Of a DNA stretch of 64,000 nucleotides, positions 21,295-31,050 are shown in pieces. A program made the position numbers and the translations under genes. This DNA is from Kappaphycus alvarezii. Lineage: Eukaryota > Rhodophyta > Florideophyceae > Gigartinales > Solieriaceae. Location: the NCBI GenBank assembly GCA_002205965.3, contig NADL03000009.1:1-64000 (forward strand). The letters are read 5' to 3'. A model generated the notes under the pieces. The model did no database searches, was not told where the DNA came from, and saw only the letters and a list, made by a program, of their open reading frames with translations. Within the stretch, counting starts at the first letter, position 1; every line of letters starts with the position of its first letter.

Positions 21295-21325
21295 ACTGAC
21301 ATACTGTACAGTACTGTACAGTATG
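21292..21325. promoter_or_regulatory. GTACTGTACAGTAC cluster at a host reading-frame start
   Basis: Contains TACTGTACAGTACTGTACAG, overlapping palindromes. Its position mirrors those of the clusters upstream of cardiolipin synthase and DUF1350. Regulatory role is inferred. Confidence 0.4.
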
Positions 21326-22390
21326 TCGCGGTCAAGGTAAGGCGTACTGTAAAGGAGGGAGAGGAAGCGAAAGGAGAGAACGGGAGGATGCCGGGAACTC
21401 TAGTTGACATTGGTCGCAAAGTTCCTCCAAAATTACTCAATTTCTGAGCATTTGAAGATCCGAAGTAGTTTTCCTCTCTTTTCCAGAGGGTGAAGCGAGT
21501 AGCCGGTACAGGACCAGCGGTAAGCTTCATCAAGAATCCCCCAATTTGTCCACAAATTCAGAAGTTTCGTAATTCTTTAAGTTTTAAAGACTGTAAAATA
21601 AAAAAATCTGCAATACTTTTCCTTACAGTTTCCTCGAAGCCCTGCGTTAGTCGCGTACTTTGCCCGTGAAGGTACTTAACCAACACTAAGCCTCTACGCT
21701 ATTTTGAACAGCAGCAGAATTTACAAAAGCCCGAAACTATGTACAGTAAGGAGCGTATTCTTCAGAAACGCCTCTGCTGTAGCAAATCCGCGACAATGCA
21801 GAATCCAAATACACAGAATGAGCAATGAAAACTGCTTTGCATTGTTGCTGTTCACGGCGACCGAAACCTTACGCGGTATCCCAGTTAAATTTGTACAAGT
21901 GCAATGGAGACACGTGCCGATTACTCTCTATGGGGACAAAGCTGATTAGACTACGGTTATACTGTATCTCAGTATGACTAATATTGATGAAATACGCCCT
22001 ATGTAGCTCGAGATTACTCAAGATTTTAAGTCCCATTTTTTGAATGTCAACTGCATTCAATCTATCCAACAGCTATTCTCAATATTTCCGTGCTCTTTGC
22101 AATCCTCGTAAATTTCACAGTTTGGCGCCATTCTACTACCAATCCAGTTTCTTACGTAATTTCATTCGAGTGCTGAGATCTGTGTAGAATGCACGTCTAA
22201 GGTAACCAGAGCACCCTGCCCAGCTTGCGAACGCACCTTCAACATTAAGGAAAGGGTACGAGAAATCAACAGCCCACCCAACTTGTCTGTGGTCTTCCGC
22301 TCCGCCTCCCGTAGCCAACCTCGAGTAGGCTTTGCAACCACGGCTTTTTTGCTGCAACTCAAACCAGATCCCACCACTGTACACAACGCC
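21326..22390. other. Intergenic, no supported gene
   Basis: An 83-codon minus frame (21282-21533) and short frames elsewhere lack motifs. This is upstream sequence of the myristoylation-motif gene. A frame open from 22283 reads into that gene, but its Met at 22391 is preferred. Confidence 0.4.
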
Positions 22391-23164
22391 ATGGGTGCAG
22401 CTACCAGTTGTCTGACCGGAGGAAACTCAAATGAAGGCCAGCCATTTGTGCGCAGGAAGGTCAGCGTATCGGAAATTGCCCGCCCACTAACCAAAAAGCT
22501 CAGTAACTTGAAAATTCTCAGCAAGGACAGCAGAACGGCTAGTTCTGATGAAGACGATGTCGCATCGCAGGAGATGACACCTTTTATGAATATCGACGCC
22601 AAATTGGCACAATGCAGAGATGCTAAAGGAAACGATACCGGAAATGTTGTTACGGAGGACACTTCCCCCGTGACAATTGAGAATGTCACTACCTCGGAAA
22701 GCGGGGTTGAGAGCGTCAGTGACTCGGAAAGCAAAATTGAGGAGCCTGTCCTGTCAATGAGAGAACGAATCAGTGCTTTCGAAGGCTGCAAATCAGAATC
22801 CCCGCTTTTCCCGTCCGGCAAACCTCTAACCAGTGCTGCAAGGGGGTATGCACATGACATTAGTATTGTGAAAGACAAGATTGCAAAATTCAATGCACTG
22901 GAACAATTGGCAAGTGTAGACCCCAAGGCAGAAGTGAAGAATGGCCTCGGGGATCCTCTTGTCGTGAAGAAGAGTATAAAGTTCCTGGCTCGTCTCGCTG
23001 TTTTCGAGAAGGCATCTCGAGAGGGCGCAACCAGTGGTTCACCAGGTAAACTGTGTATTATTCTTGAACCTGAGACCTCGTCGGAGGACGGAAATGACGT
23101 ACCTAAGAATTTGGGCTCTCGGGGATCTTCACCAAGGCGTGTGGCAGACTTTTTTAGTTCATAG
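22391..23164 (+). CDS. Predicted N-myristoylated acidic protein with three F/I-helix repeats
   Basis: Intact frame of 257 codons from the Met at 22391, which sits in ACGCCATGGG, a better context than the in-frame Met at 22283. The N-terminus MGAATSC has Gly2 for myristoylation and Cys7 for palmitoylation, so membrane attachment is likely. The body is Ser/Asp/Glu-rich. Three short related helices, SMRERISAFEG, VKDKIAKFNALEQ and FLARLAVFEKASRE, have the pattern basic-x-basic-I-x-x-F. The tail ends RGSSPRRVADFFSS. No enzymatic motif is seen. I do not recognise the family. It is one of only two unbroken host-like genes in the window. Confidence 0.65.
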   Translation: MGAATSCLTGGNSNEGQPFVRRKVSVSEIARPLTKKLSNLKILSKDSRTASSDEDDVASQEMTPFMNIDAKLAQCRDAKGNDTGNVVTEDTSPVTIENVTTSESGVESVSDSESKIEEPVLSMRERISAFEGCKSESPLFPSGKPLTSAARGYAHDISIVKDKIAKFNALEQLASVDPKAEVKNGLGDPLVVKKSIKFLARLAVFEKASREGATSGSPGKLCIILEPETSSEDGNDVPKNLGSRGSSPRRVADFFSS

Positions 23165-23663
23165 TGATTCCATTTGAGGAATCTACCAGTGCTGCCTCTG
23201 CTCTACACGACTCGCAATGCGAATGCCTGCAAACGACGCATCTGTGCTTCTCCAAAATCGTTATTCAAGACTTGCTAAAACCCTGCTGTACAATACTGAG
23301 AGAAACTGGATGAAATTTGCAGGGAGATGCCTGGTTACAATACCCGCAGACGGTAGCCCCTGGCTATTAGAACTAAGGCTGAGCCACTTGTAATTGCATC
23401 ACTTCCCTGCTTTGAGAGTAAACATGCCATCACTTGACGTTATTGAATGCGCGAATATTAATGCAGGATTGGCCTCAAACCGAAAAACACTTCGCCATAA
23501 ACCTCACGGGAGCAAGTTCCTTGAAGCAAGGATCTCGAGATGTAAACGAAGGTAGGCGACAACGACAGCTACGGCGTTGTCCAATTCAGCGTTAACGCTG
23601 CTTGCCGCCTTTCGTAATTCCTCATCAATCGACTCTGATCCGACACTCGCAAATCCATCTGCT
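23165..23663. other. Convergent intergenic spacer
   Basis: Contains the 3' ends of two convergent genes. No coding potential is recognised. Confidence 0.4.
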
Positions 23664-24713
23664 TTATTGCGACCCGCAATGGGCGGGAGTCATTGGAGTG
23701 ACATGAGTCCCACTCAGTTTCCTCGTCACGGCACCCCGTGCACCGAAGCGATCACGTAATACTTGCTGAAGGGCGTCTGCTTGGTCCAAGGTATCTCTCG
23801 TAAAGGAAATGAGTATATTTTCAGACACGCTGTACTTGCTCGAGGCAAGCTCAATGGTCTCAGTCGGGGTTGGTGTGAATTCCCCAGAGGACATCCCAGC
23901 TGACAATCCTTCAATCGTCTTTCCGATATTTCGTAAGACTTGTGCAGCGGTGTCCACTGCTGCCGTGTTTTTCTCATTATCCAGCGGGCTAAATCGAGAA
24001 AAGTCGAGATCTTTCAAAAAACGACTGACTTTCTCAAGTTCCTGCGCTGACCGCTCAGTCCCTGATAGCCACGAATTGCGCATTTTGTCCCACATGGGAA
24101 TACTTTGGGCAGCTGTGAAGTTGTTAAAGGCAATTAAAATATTCGCGACACTTGGCCCCTGGTCTCGCCTCGCCTCTTGAAAGCAGCTTATCAGCAGTTG
24201 AATCTTAGCCCCTAGACTGTGTCCCATACCAAACACCGGTATCCACGGCACATCCCACCTTGACATTAGTTCCTGAGTGGTCTTACCTAAAACCTTGGCA
24301 GTCTCAAGGGCCAGCTGTTTATGATCGAAAGAGGCGTTTATAGGCACGCCAATCACAGCAACGTTCCCTCGGCGAGCAATTTCTTCCAAGAATGTACCGT
24401 AAAGGGCACGCGGGGCAACCCCTGCGCCCAATCCGCCAGTAAATCGCACAATGGCAACTGGACGATCAGTAGCGGGGATGACAACTTGGCAACCGTTTAT
24501 GGTTTCCCAGACAGTGCTCCCTGGATTTGGCGGCGGTGGGCTGTTTACATTGGAGGATGTAGATGACGCTTCATTTTGCGAACGCCCAGGGAAGGCGGCA
24601 GATGACACGCATGACGGAAATCTCACGAAACGAGGGCGATGGTGGCTAGTGGTTTTTGTTGCTTGCTTGAAACGAAGTGGACGAGATAGGGGTAGAGCAA
24701 AGGAGAGGTTCAT
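23664..24713 (-). CDS. DUF1350 family protein, plastid-targeted, alpha/beta-hydrolase-like
   Basis: Intact frame. The Met at 24713 is chosen because it opens a basic, Ser-rich presequence (MNLSFALPLSRPLRF) like a plastid transit peptide; an upstream in-frame Met exists at 24767. The mature part follows the DUF1350 pattern: WETINGCQVVIPA, IVRFTGGLGAGVAPRALY, PINASFDHKQLA, GMGHSLGAKIQLLISC with a GHSLG nucleophile-elbow motif (residues 164-168), and IAFNNFTAAQSIPMW. DUF1350 proteins are known from cyanobacteria and plants; their substrate is not established. About 349 residues, usual for the family. A dense GTACTGTAC cluster lies 120-220 bases upstream. Confidence 0.85.
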   Translation of the reverse strand: MNLSFALPLSRPLRFKQATKTTSHHRPRFVRFPSCVSSAAFPGRSQNEASSTSSNVNSPPPPNPGSTVWETINGCQVVIPATDRPVAIVRFTGGLGAGVAPRALYGTFLEEIARRGNVAVIGVPINASFDHKQLALETAKVLGKTTQELMSRWDVPWIPVFGMGHSLGAKIQLLISCFQEARRDQGPSVANILIAFNNFTAAQSIPMWDKMRNSWLSGTERSAQELEKVSRFLKDLDFSRFSPLDNEKNTAAVDTAAQVLRNIGKTIEGLSAGMSSGEFTPTPTETIELASSKYSVSENILISFTRDTLDQADALQQVLRDRFGARGAVTRKLSGTHVTPMTPAHCGSQ

Positions 24714-24832
24714 ACTATGATGTGTTCCAGCGACGACAATGGCGCGGTGATGTTCCAGGTGGAGCACGGTACATGAAGGGGGGAAGAGAATTCCTCAACC
24801 GGTTTCCGTCAGGACTGTTCTTGGCCCTTTTT

Positions 24833-24936
24833 CATGTACAGTACAGTACTGTACAGTATAGTACTGTAGAATAGTGTACACACATTTGAGGGCTTTCATA
24901 CGGTACGTACAGTACGTACAGTACAGTAGTACTGTG
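24833..24936. promoter_or_regulatory. GTACTGTAC/GTACGTAC clusters upstream of DUF1350 gene
   Basis: 24833-24869 contains GTACAGTACAGTACTGTACA and more; 24903-24936 contains GTACGTACAGTACGTACAGT. Both lie between this gene's presumed start (24713) and the next element. The repetitive form could be a regulatory array or the remains of a small transposon. Confidence 0.4.
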
Positions 24937-25323
24937 ATTTGCAACCTTACCCAAATGCCGCAAGGATCATTTTCCCCGCCAATCGCTTTACACGTGTTCA
25001 CATATCATTCGAACGAAAGCAGCATACTGTACATGTCTTCGCTCTGGCACATCAATCCTCTCTTCGCGTGTATACCGTGGCCGAGAACGCCATGTCTTCA
25101 TGGGCTCCGACCGATCCCCTGGGTAGTCTGCCTTAGGCGAATGAGCAACCTCTGCAGAACAGCACGCCGGTTTTCCGCGCGTATTCTGGAACACATTCTG
25201 TTATCGCCCTATCTACCGTAAGCGAATTGCGTTTCCCGCAGAATCAAGTCCCGCCTACCCTGCGATTGCCCCAAGACTCCAACCCCACTCATGTTGCACT
25301 TCCGAACCAACAGCGACAGGCCT
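24937..25323. other. Spacer, no gene
   Basis: No recognised coding sequence. The left boundary of the presumed Harbinger element should lie here, but I could not identify its inverted repeat. Confidence 0.35.
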
Positions 25324-26090
25324 ATGGCTACGGTTGACCCTCTTCCCAAACTGGTCTCCCCAAGCTTAAATAATAAAGAAAAAAGGGAAGAAGGGTAAGA
25401 AAAATCCAAAGAAGCCATTAACAGGAGCTCCGAAGCGCGGAAGTGAATCTGATCAACAAGAAGTAGACCTCCTACTAAATCTTATTGAGAAGCATCAACC
25501 CCTCTGCAAAGATGAATGGTATATAATTGCGACGGAACATGAAAAACAGTATCCAGGTATGGAAAGGACATCCTATAGCCTGCTAAAGAAGTTTGTAACA
25601 TTGTATCGCAGAAGGATGCCAACGGGAGATCCTCGGATGCCTGATGACGTTCGACGGGCAAAGCTCCTTCGATACAAACTAACTGAGCTGGCTGAAATCA
25701 GAGATGGCGAAAACGCGGAAAAATTCGTTGAGGAAGCATTACCATCCATTCAAAGCAGTCAAGATAATTCCAGTTCTAGCGAAGAAGAAAAAGCATCCAG
25801 ATATATTACAAGTTCCTTTAAATTCCCTCCGTCTGCTGCTGCTCAGACACCAACCCATGTACTCAAAATGTTGCGTCCGATCGTTCATCGCATGCGTAGT
25901 CGTCTTTCTAATAGCAGTGGGAAGATTTGACATCTATGTTGATACTTATAATGGTGCGGGAGAAGTAAAGAGGCGAAGAAGATGCCAGGAGACGGAAAAA
26001 GGAGCGTCAGAAGAAAAAAAGAGAAGAGAGCAGGAACGGAAAGATGAATTGGGGCGGAGAAGGGAAAATTTGGCTCGGCACGAACGATAA
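25324..26090 (+). CDS. DUF6818 (Myb/SANT-like) DNA-binding protein, frameshifted
   Basis: The Met at 25324 (MATVDPLPKLVSPSLNNKEK) joins the conserved part across one base in an A-run near 25380. The domain reads EVDLLLNLIEKHQPL, DEWYIIATEHEKQYPG, RTSYSLLKKFVTLYRRRMPTG, then DPRMPDDVRRAK (about 25464-25670), a good DUF6818 match. A Glu/Ser-rich linker follows. The C-terminus is a Lys/Glu/Arg coiled coil spread over two frames (to about 26090). PIF/Harbinger transposons encode such a Myb-like partner beside their transposase, and a Harbinger-type transposase lies 250 bases downstream on the opposite strand. It therefore looks like a transposon accessory gene rather than a host regulator. Confidence 0.65.
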
Positions 26091-26335
26091 TGGGAATAAT
26101 GATTTTGATGATTGCTAACAATAACGGTTATTCCGCTGTAAGCAGAAAACCGATGAGGAACCGGTTTTATTACATAGCTAGTTTATGAACTAGTTTATAA
26201 AGTCGCGAATGAACAAGTTAGCCTCCACACTAAGATGTGGCATCTATACCGACAAAATTTGATTGATGCCGTCGGACGTGATCTTAAACTAAAGATGTGA
26301 ACAGTGCAGAGCAGAACCAGACGTCGTTACCCGTT
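26091..26335. other. Spacer between convergent DUF6818 and Harbinger genes
   Basis: AT-rich. Contains TAGTTTATGAACTAGTTTAT at about 26178-26197, a short repeat of TAGTTTAT. No gene. Confidence 0.4.
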
Positions 26336-26339
26336 TTAT

Positions 26340-27470
26340 TTATAGAAAAATCTATCTTTTACTCTAGGGAATGACCCTTGAAATGCCCGCATTCCCCTTT
26401 CTGATGCCTGATATGCAGAAGTAGCTTGCTTTATCATGACAATTTCAGACTCGTTGTTTGCCTTTGTTTCGTCTTGTGCGCTTTCGATAAGGAGGGATAC
26501 CGCCCTTTCGAGAACGCAGAATCTACTACGCATCTCCCACCATATTTTCCGTAGCACTGTTCCAATTTCTCCTACACAACACCCCATCCAAACACGAGAG
26601 AATCATGCATGCCAACAGGAACATTTATCGCGCATGCGAGGACTACTCCAATGGGCGCAAAAAAAACAGATTATTAGACACGTAATGATCATGTGTTCAG
26701 CCATGAAAAAACCTGTTTTGGATAAGACAGTCCCCACTTTGTTCCAGGAAAAGTTTTAGTCCGTCCGCGACCGCATAGACATCAGTTAAATTGAAATACT
26801 TAGAAGAAAATGCTTGTGTATATATGGTCATCTCGGATTCGGATTGCATTCGTATTTTAGCGAACTTGTCAGCAGCTAAGACTCGCAACAACAGGCGCCT
26901 AGCAAATCTTATGAACAGAGAGCAAACGGAGGATGTAGTCTCAAACAGTAGGCATAGTGTCATTGTAGATCCTCTCGCAAGGTGTCAAGCAAGAAACGAG
27001 GCTAAATGTTGGACAGCCCTTAGAGAACGAGGTCTACCTCTACGCCGGCGATGTACTGGTAATATACGAACCAAACCGTTCGGAGTAAGGTGTGTACTTT
27101 TCGTATAGAGGCTCGAATACGGCTAATATATATCGAATGGCCTGATGATAGAAATCGGTTATCGTGATCATAGGTTGGTCACAACTAGACCGAAATAGAA
27201 ACATAAAGGTTGATTTGCTTGGTGTTCGGAGTGCCCTTCGTGTAATGCGACGGTCTCTTCGTCGGATAGCTTGCATAGACAGCCGGTCTCGGAACTCAAT
27301 AGGTCTGCGTTGTTGACGACGGTGGATAAGGATGAGTAGTAAAATGGTTGTGAGGCTCGGCATGATCGAGAGATGGTATTGAGAACACGATGTTCCAAGT
27401 GAGCTAGATCTCTCGTACGCATCGCGAGTACGAGAGATTCTGGCTTGCCCGACGCAAATTGGGTACAAAA
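26340..27470 (-). pseudogene. PIF/Harbinger-type transposase (DDE_Tnp_4)
   Basis: Minus-strand pieces in order: an Arg-rich N-terminus and PMITITDFYHQAIRYIL then FEPLYEKYTPYS (27040-27468), the usual lead-in; NLTDVYAVADGLKLFLEQS with IQNRFFHGW (26697-26800); GMHDSLVFG (about 26591-26617); and CVVDSAFSKG (26506-26535). These match the DG, HDS and DSAF blocks of the family, which includes two of the catalytic acids. Several stops and shifts interrupt it. It faces the DUF6818 gene, consistent with a two-gene transposon spanning roughly 25.2-27.6 kb. Confidence 0.72.
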
Positions 27471-27619
27471 TTTCAGTGGCATTAGAGAGGGACCAATTTC
27501 AAAAAAAGGTATAAAGACCCATTCTATGACTGGCGCAAAAAGGTATATATCACGAACGGTCCAATATCGCTCGCAAGTGCACTTATTACTGTAACTAGCC
27601 CCGAAAATACGAGGGATAT

Positions 27620-27673
27620 AGTACTGTATTTTAAGGGAGAACGCAAATTTTACCATAAATTTTATACAGTACT
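27620..27673. repeat. Small foldback with AGTACTGTAT arms
   Basis: Perfect 10-bp arms AGTACTGTAT (27620-27629) and ATACAGTACT (27664-27673) around 34 bases. The arms are a version of the window-wide GTACTGTAC motif, so this may be a minimal example of the unit that spreads it. Confidence 0.6.
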
Positions 27674-27849
27674 GCACCTTCCTGATCGGCTTCTTGTGGT
27701 ACATGATTTATTTTGGCACAACTATAAAGTGAGTCACCTGCCAAAATGGCCTGGAAAATCTTGTGAGCATCCAACTTCTCTCTCTTTCTATGGGACCAAT
27801 AGGTAATTACAACTCTTCTCTTCCTCCCCGATAAAGGTTAACAGTGGTC

Positions 27850-30800
27850 GCGTCAACAGCAACCATGGCAAAGAGGACGAAAGTCAGCGCTCTGTGACCA
27901 TCCATTCACTATGCATGTCTTTATAGGCTTCCAAACAGCTCCTTTCAAGAAGCGCTGTGAACAAAAGCAAAAGGAGAGCGCGACAAGACTGGATACAGTA
28001 AAATTTTGCGATCTGGATCCCATTCCATTCAAAATATTGTAGAGACTACTGGGGTGTACAAAGGTACTGTGCAGCGCCTCAAGAAGCCAAAGAAATAGGA
28101 CAATCATGCCTAAGTGTCTCATTGGACCGGTGAAGATTGCGCATGCAGACGACGGCAGGTCATTACAAGAAAAAGAAGCCAAATTCATCAACAAAAAACC
28201 CTGTGAAGCGGTATCGAGAGGCTCTGCCGTTGACAATGACCAGTCTACGTGTATACTTTCACGAATTGCTTCAGACGGTAGAACTGGATTTCAAAATGGT
28301 GTGCCAAGCGCAGACGCTACTCGAGCGTACCGCGCTCGAAACAGAGAAGTAAAATAAAAGATAATTGATAATAAGGAGTACTACCAGCTTGCATAGCATA
28401 TTTTCTAGCATGTTGAAACTTTGTTTAAAAAAGTAAAAAGATTTGGACTGCTGCATATGGGAATACTGGACAATCCATACTGCATTTGTGTAGCCGTCTA
28501 CTTTAAATACTCTTTACGGCAAATATGGGGGCCGGTGGATTTTCTTACGCCACTGCAAGGCTGTGTTTCTTCTCATTCCAGTGCCATAAACAGTACTCAA
28601 ATATCGTTACGGGGTCAATAACAATTTATTTATTTAGATTTCTTCTATAATAACGACTCTTGCCTTGAAAATCGTTCTACTGCTGAGAAAAGTAACCGAA
28701 AACATCAGCAACCACTTTTGGAGGGCCCAACACTGGAGACTCCGAGCTCGCCACTGCCCTTGCTAACAACTTTCCTCTCTTCCTGACGGCCTTGCTTCTA
28801 TTAAAAACGCTCGCCAATATGGACCTTAGCCACATCTAATGTGACGCCGAGGAAGCCCAAAAACCCGATCTACACCAGCCCATTACCTTTGCCCACGAAC
28901 CGCCAACACGAGACCCTTTAATAGCGGAGAAGACCGCGGACATCCTATCGATGCGACACCATCTACCGACATTGCCGATGAAGAAGCCACAAAAGACTAG
29001 CTACCCGCTGCTAAAAGAAAACGCCCTTCAACGTTTACAGCGGTACATTTCGAAGTGTACTTGTACCACGGAGTGCACATTACAGGGCATGCAAAATCTT
29101 GCTCTCAGATTCGCAGATATGTGCGTAGCAACCTGAGCAAACACCGTCCGCTTTATGCTTTTCGTTTTCACCGCCCCGGATGGATAGGCCAATCAGCTGG
29201 CCGAATGGAATCCAAACTACGCTAAGAATAGAAGAAAAAATTGGCTCTCTAATGAACCCCAAGAGTAGCAGAAACATTGCATTCGTAGCAGTTGTTGCTC
29301 TTTCGTAAGATCGAAACCTTTGAAAATCTCGGTTAGCCAAAGCATGTGCTACATTGCTCACAACTTCTAATAGAATTGATGCACTTGGAAAACAAAAGGT
29401 GCATTTGATAGAGATGATAAAACTGAGAATCTTTGTCTTTTTCATAAATAAACAGTAAATTTAAAGGTTTATATTTTTCGGCTTGGCGAGATCTTCTATA
29501 ACGTATAATTACAATACGCGACTACACATATGCAATATAAAATAAATGAGAGTGAATGCGAACGAAGGGAAGTTGAAGCGCTCATTCAACTGCTCCATAT
29601 CGAGGAAGGGGAAAGGAGAGGTGTTCAATCCAATTTTGGGGCAAGTAAGCACATAGCAGCAGTTATTTCTGCTGCAGAAAGTGATACGCTGGGTTCCCCA
29701 GTTTTCATTTTCGCCGTAAAACTAGTCAATTATGACTGGTAGGATCCCTTGATCTGGATATTCAGAGGTATTCCAGAGTTTATTGTCGAAAGATACACGA
29801 AGCAAAGCTGGTTTCCAATGAAAGCCGTAATTAAGTTCACAGGGAAAGATAATATGGAGGGCGGTGTACTGCCTGCTTTTGTTAAACACATTATCAATAA
29901 AATGAGGAGGATCACTTTCCATAATCAGTACTATTGCTGATTTTGGATTGGCACCCATCCCGTAAGCATACGCAGTTGATTGATGAGTGCATCGAGAAAG
30001 GATTGAGGTTCTTATCAATGATGCGATCACGTCACACTTTTTGCAACCATGTGAACAGCACGTCAATAAGAGGTTCCACCATTTCATTTGGGAGCTTCGT
30101 CATGGATTTTGCCGTCAAGGTCGGGTTAACACTTGCAAAGTTAACTTCAACCTGGCATGCGCTGTACATGCCTTCATCAATATTACTGCAATGGATGTGA
30201 TTCGTTCGTTTAATATATCCGGACTTTATCCTTTCAAGCAATAATTTTCCATGCAGTTTCGGAATGACGAAGGCGGTATACAGGATCATCTCGTGAAACT
30301 TGAAACGGATCTGGACGGTGAGAGAATTGGCTCCCGACTTGTATCAGAGCGTATGCGCAGTTCCGACAAAATAACTTATTCAAAAGTCATCTAGATTGTA
30401 TCCAATACTCTAATACTTGTAACGATTCATTTAAGATCAAGAACCTCAGTAATCTTCTCAGAAATCCTAGACAATCACCTCTGTGCTTAATGATACAATG
30501 TACTGTGAGCCGCAAAATTCGAGAGCTACACTTGTGAGGTACAAAAAAACGCTTTTTTATCATAAGCAGGTGCGGATGCAGCTTGGATAGCCAACAATGC
30601 CGGGCTGACGTCAATTAGGGACCGTCAAGAACCAGAAACTCAGGAGAGAAGAGAGAATTTTGAAAGATTTTGTGGGCTACATGCTGTAAAATGCTAAAGT
30701 GGTCCACAGAGAAGCCCGAAAACAGCAGCGAAGTGTGAAAACCTGCCTTCGAGAAGATGTTACACGCCAGAAGAAGGAGAAAGCCGCATACAGTCGTGCG

Positions 30801-31050
30801 TTGGCTTTGCGCCGGCAAAAAGCATTGTCTATTGCAAAGTCAACATTAGCTCTTGACGCTAGTTCTGCGTTCATGGAAACAGGAAACAGAGGTAGGAAGA
30901 AGGGTCGAAGCGTTCGCGTCTTACTATGCTGCGCGGAAATATTTTTGGAAACAATCTAAAATGCTTACGAAGTGGTTTTTGGAAGTGATACGTGATGCAC
31001 CGAGGGTGTACCCCTTTAGACCATTTTGTACTTCTCGAGTTTTTTAAGGT
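27850..31050 (+). mobile_element. Decayed DDE_1 (pogo/Jerky-like) transposon
   Basis: Only the 29530-30243 part is clearly recognisable. Upstream, 28006-28092 could encode a helix-turn-helix (SIQNIVETTGVYKGTVQRLKK). Downstream, 30699-30959 is Arg/Lys/Ala-rich as in the tails of such transposases. A GC-richer stretch, about 28716-28935, looks foreign to the element. Ends are not found. Confidence 0.5.
29530..30243 (+). pseudogene. DDE_1-type transposase catalytic region
   Basis: In changing frames: GSPVFIFAVKLV (about 29690-29730), WFPMKAVIKF with FVKHIINK, then LILDWHPSRKHTQLIDECI (about 29935-29990) holding the second catalytic Asp, SHFLQPCEQHVNKRFHHFI (about 30030-30090) where the third acid would be (usually QPLD), and DVIRSFNISGLYPFKQ as the terminal motif (30197-30243). 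It is distinct from the 11.9/59.2 kb pogo family by sequence. Confidence 0.65.

Noticed and set aside
22162..22926. 254-codon minus-strand frame
   Set aside because: It is antisense to the intact gene at 22391-23164, which has a better start context and lipidation motif, and shows no motif of its own.
25222..27655. Inverted repeats of the Harbinger pair, GCGAATTGCGTTTCCC against AATTTGCGTTCTCCC
   Set aside because: The match is loose and the flanking triplets (TAA and TTA) are not a direct duplication.
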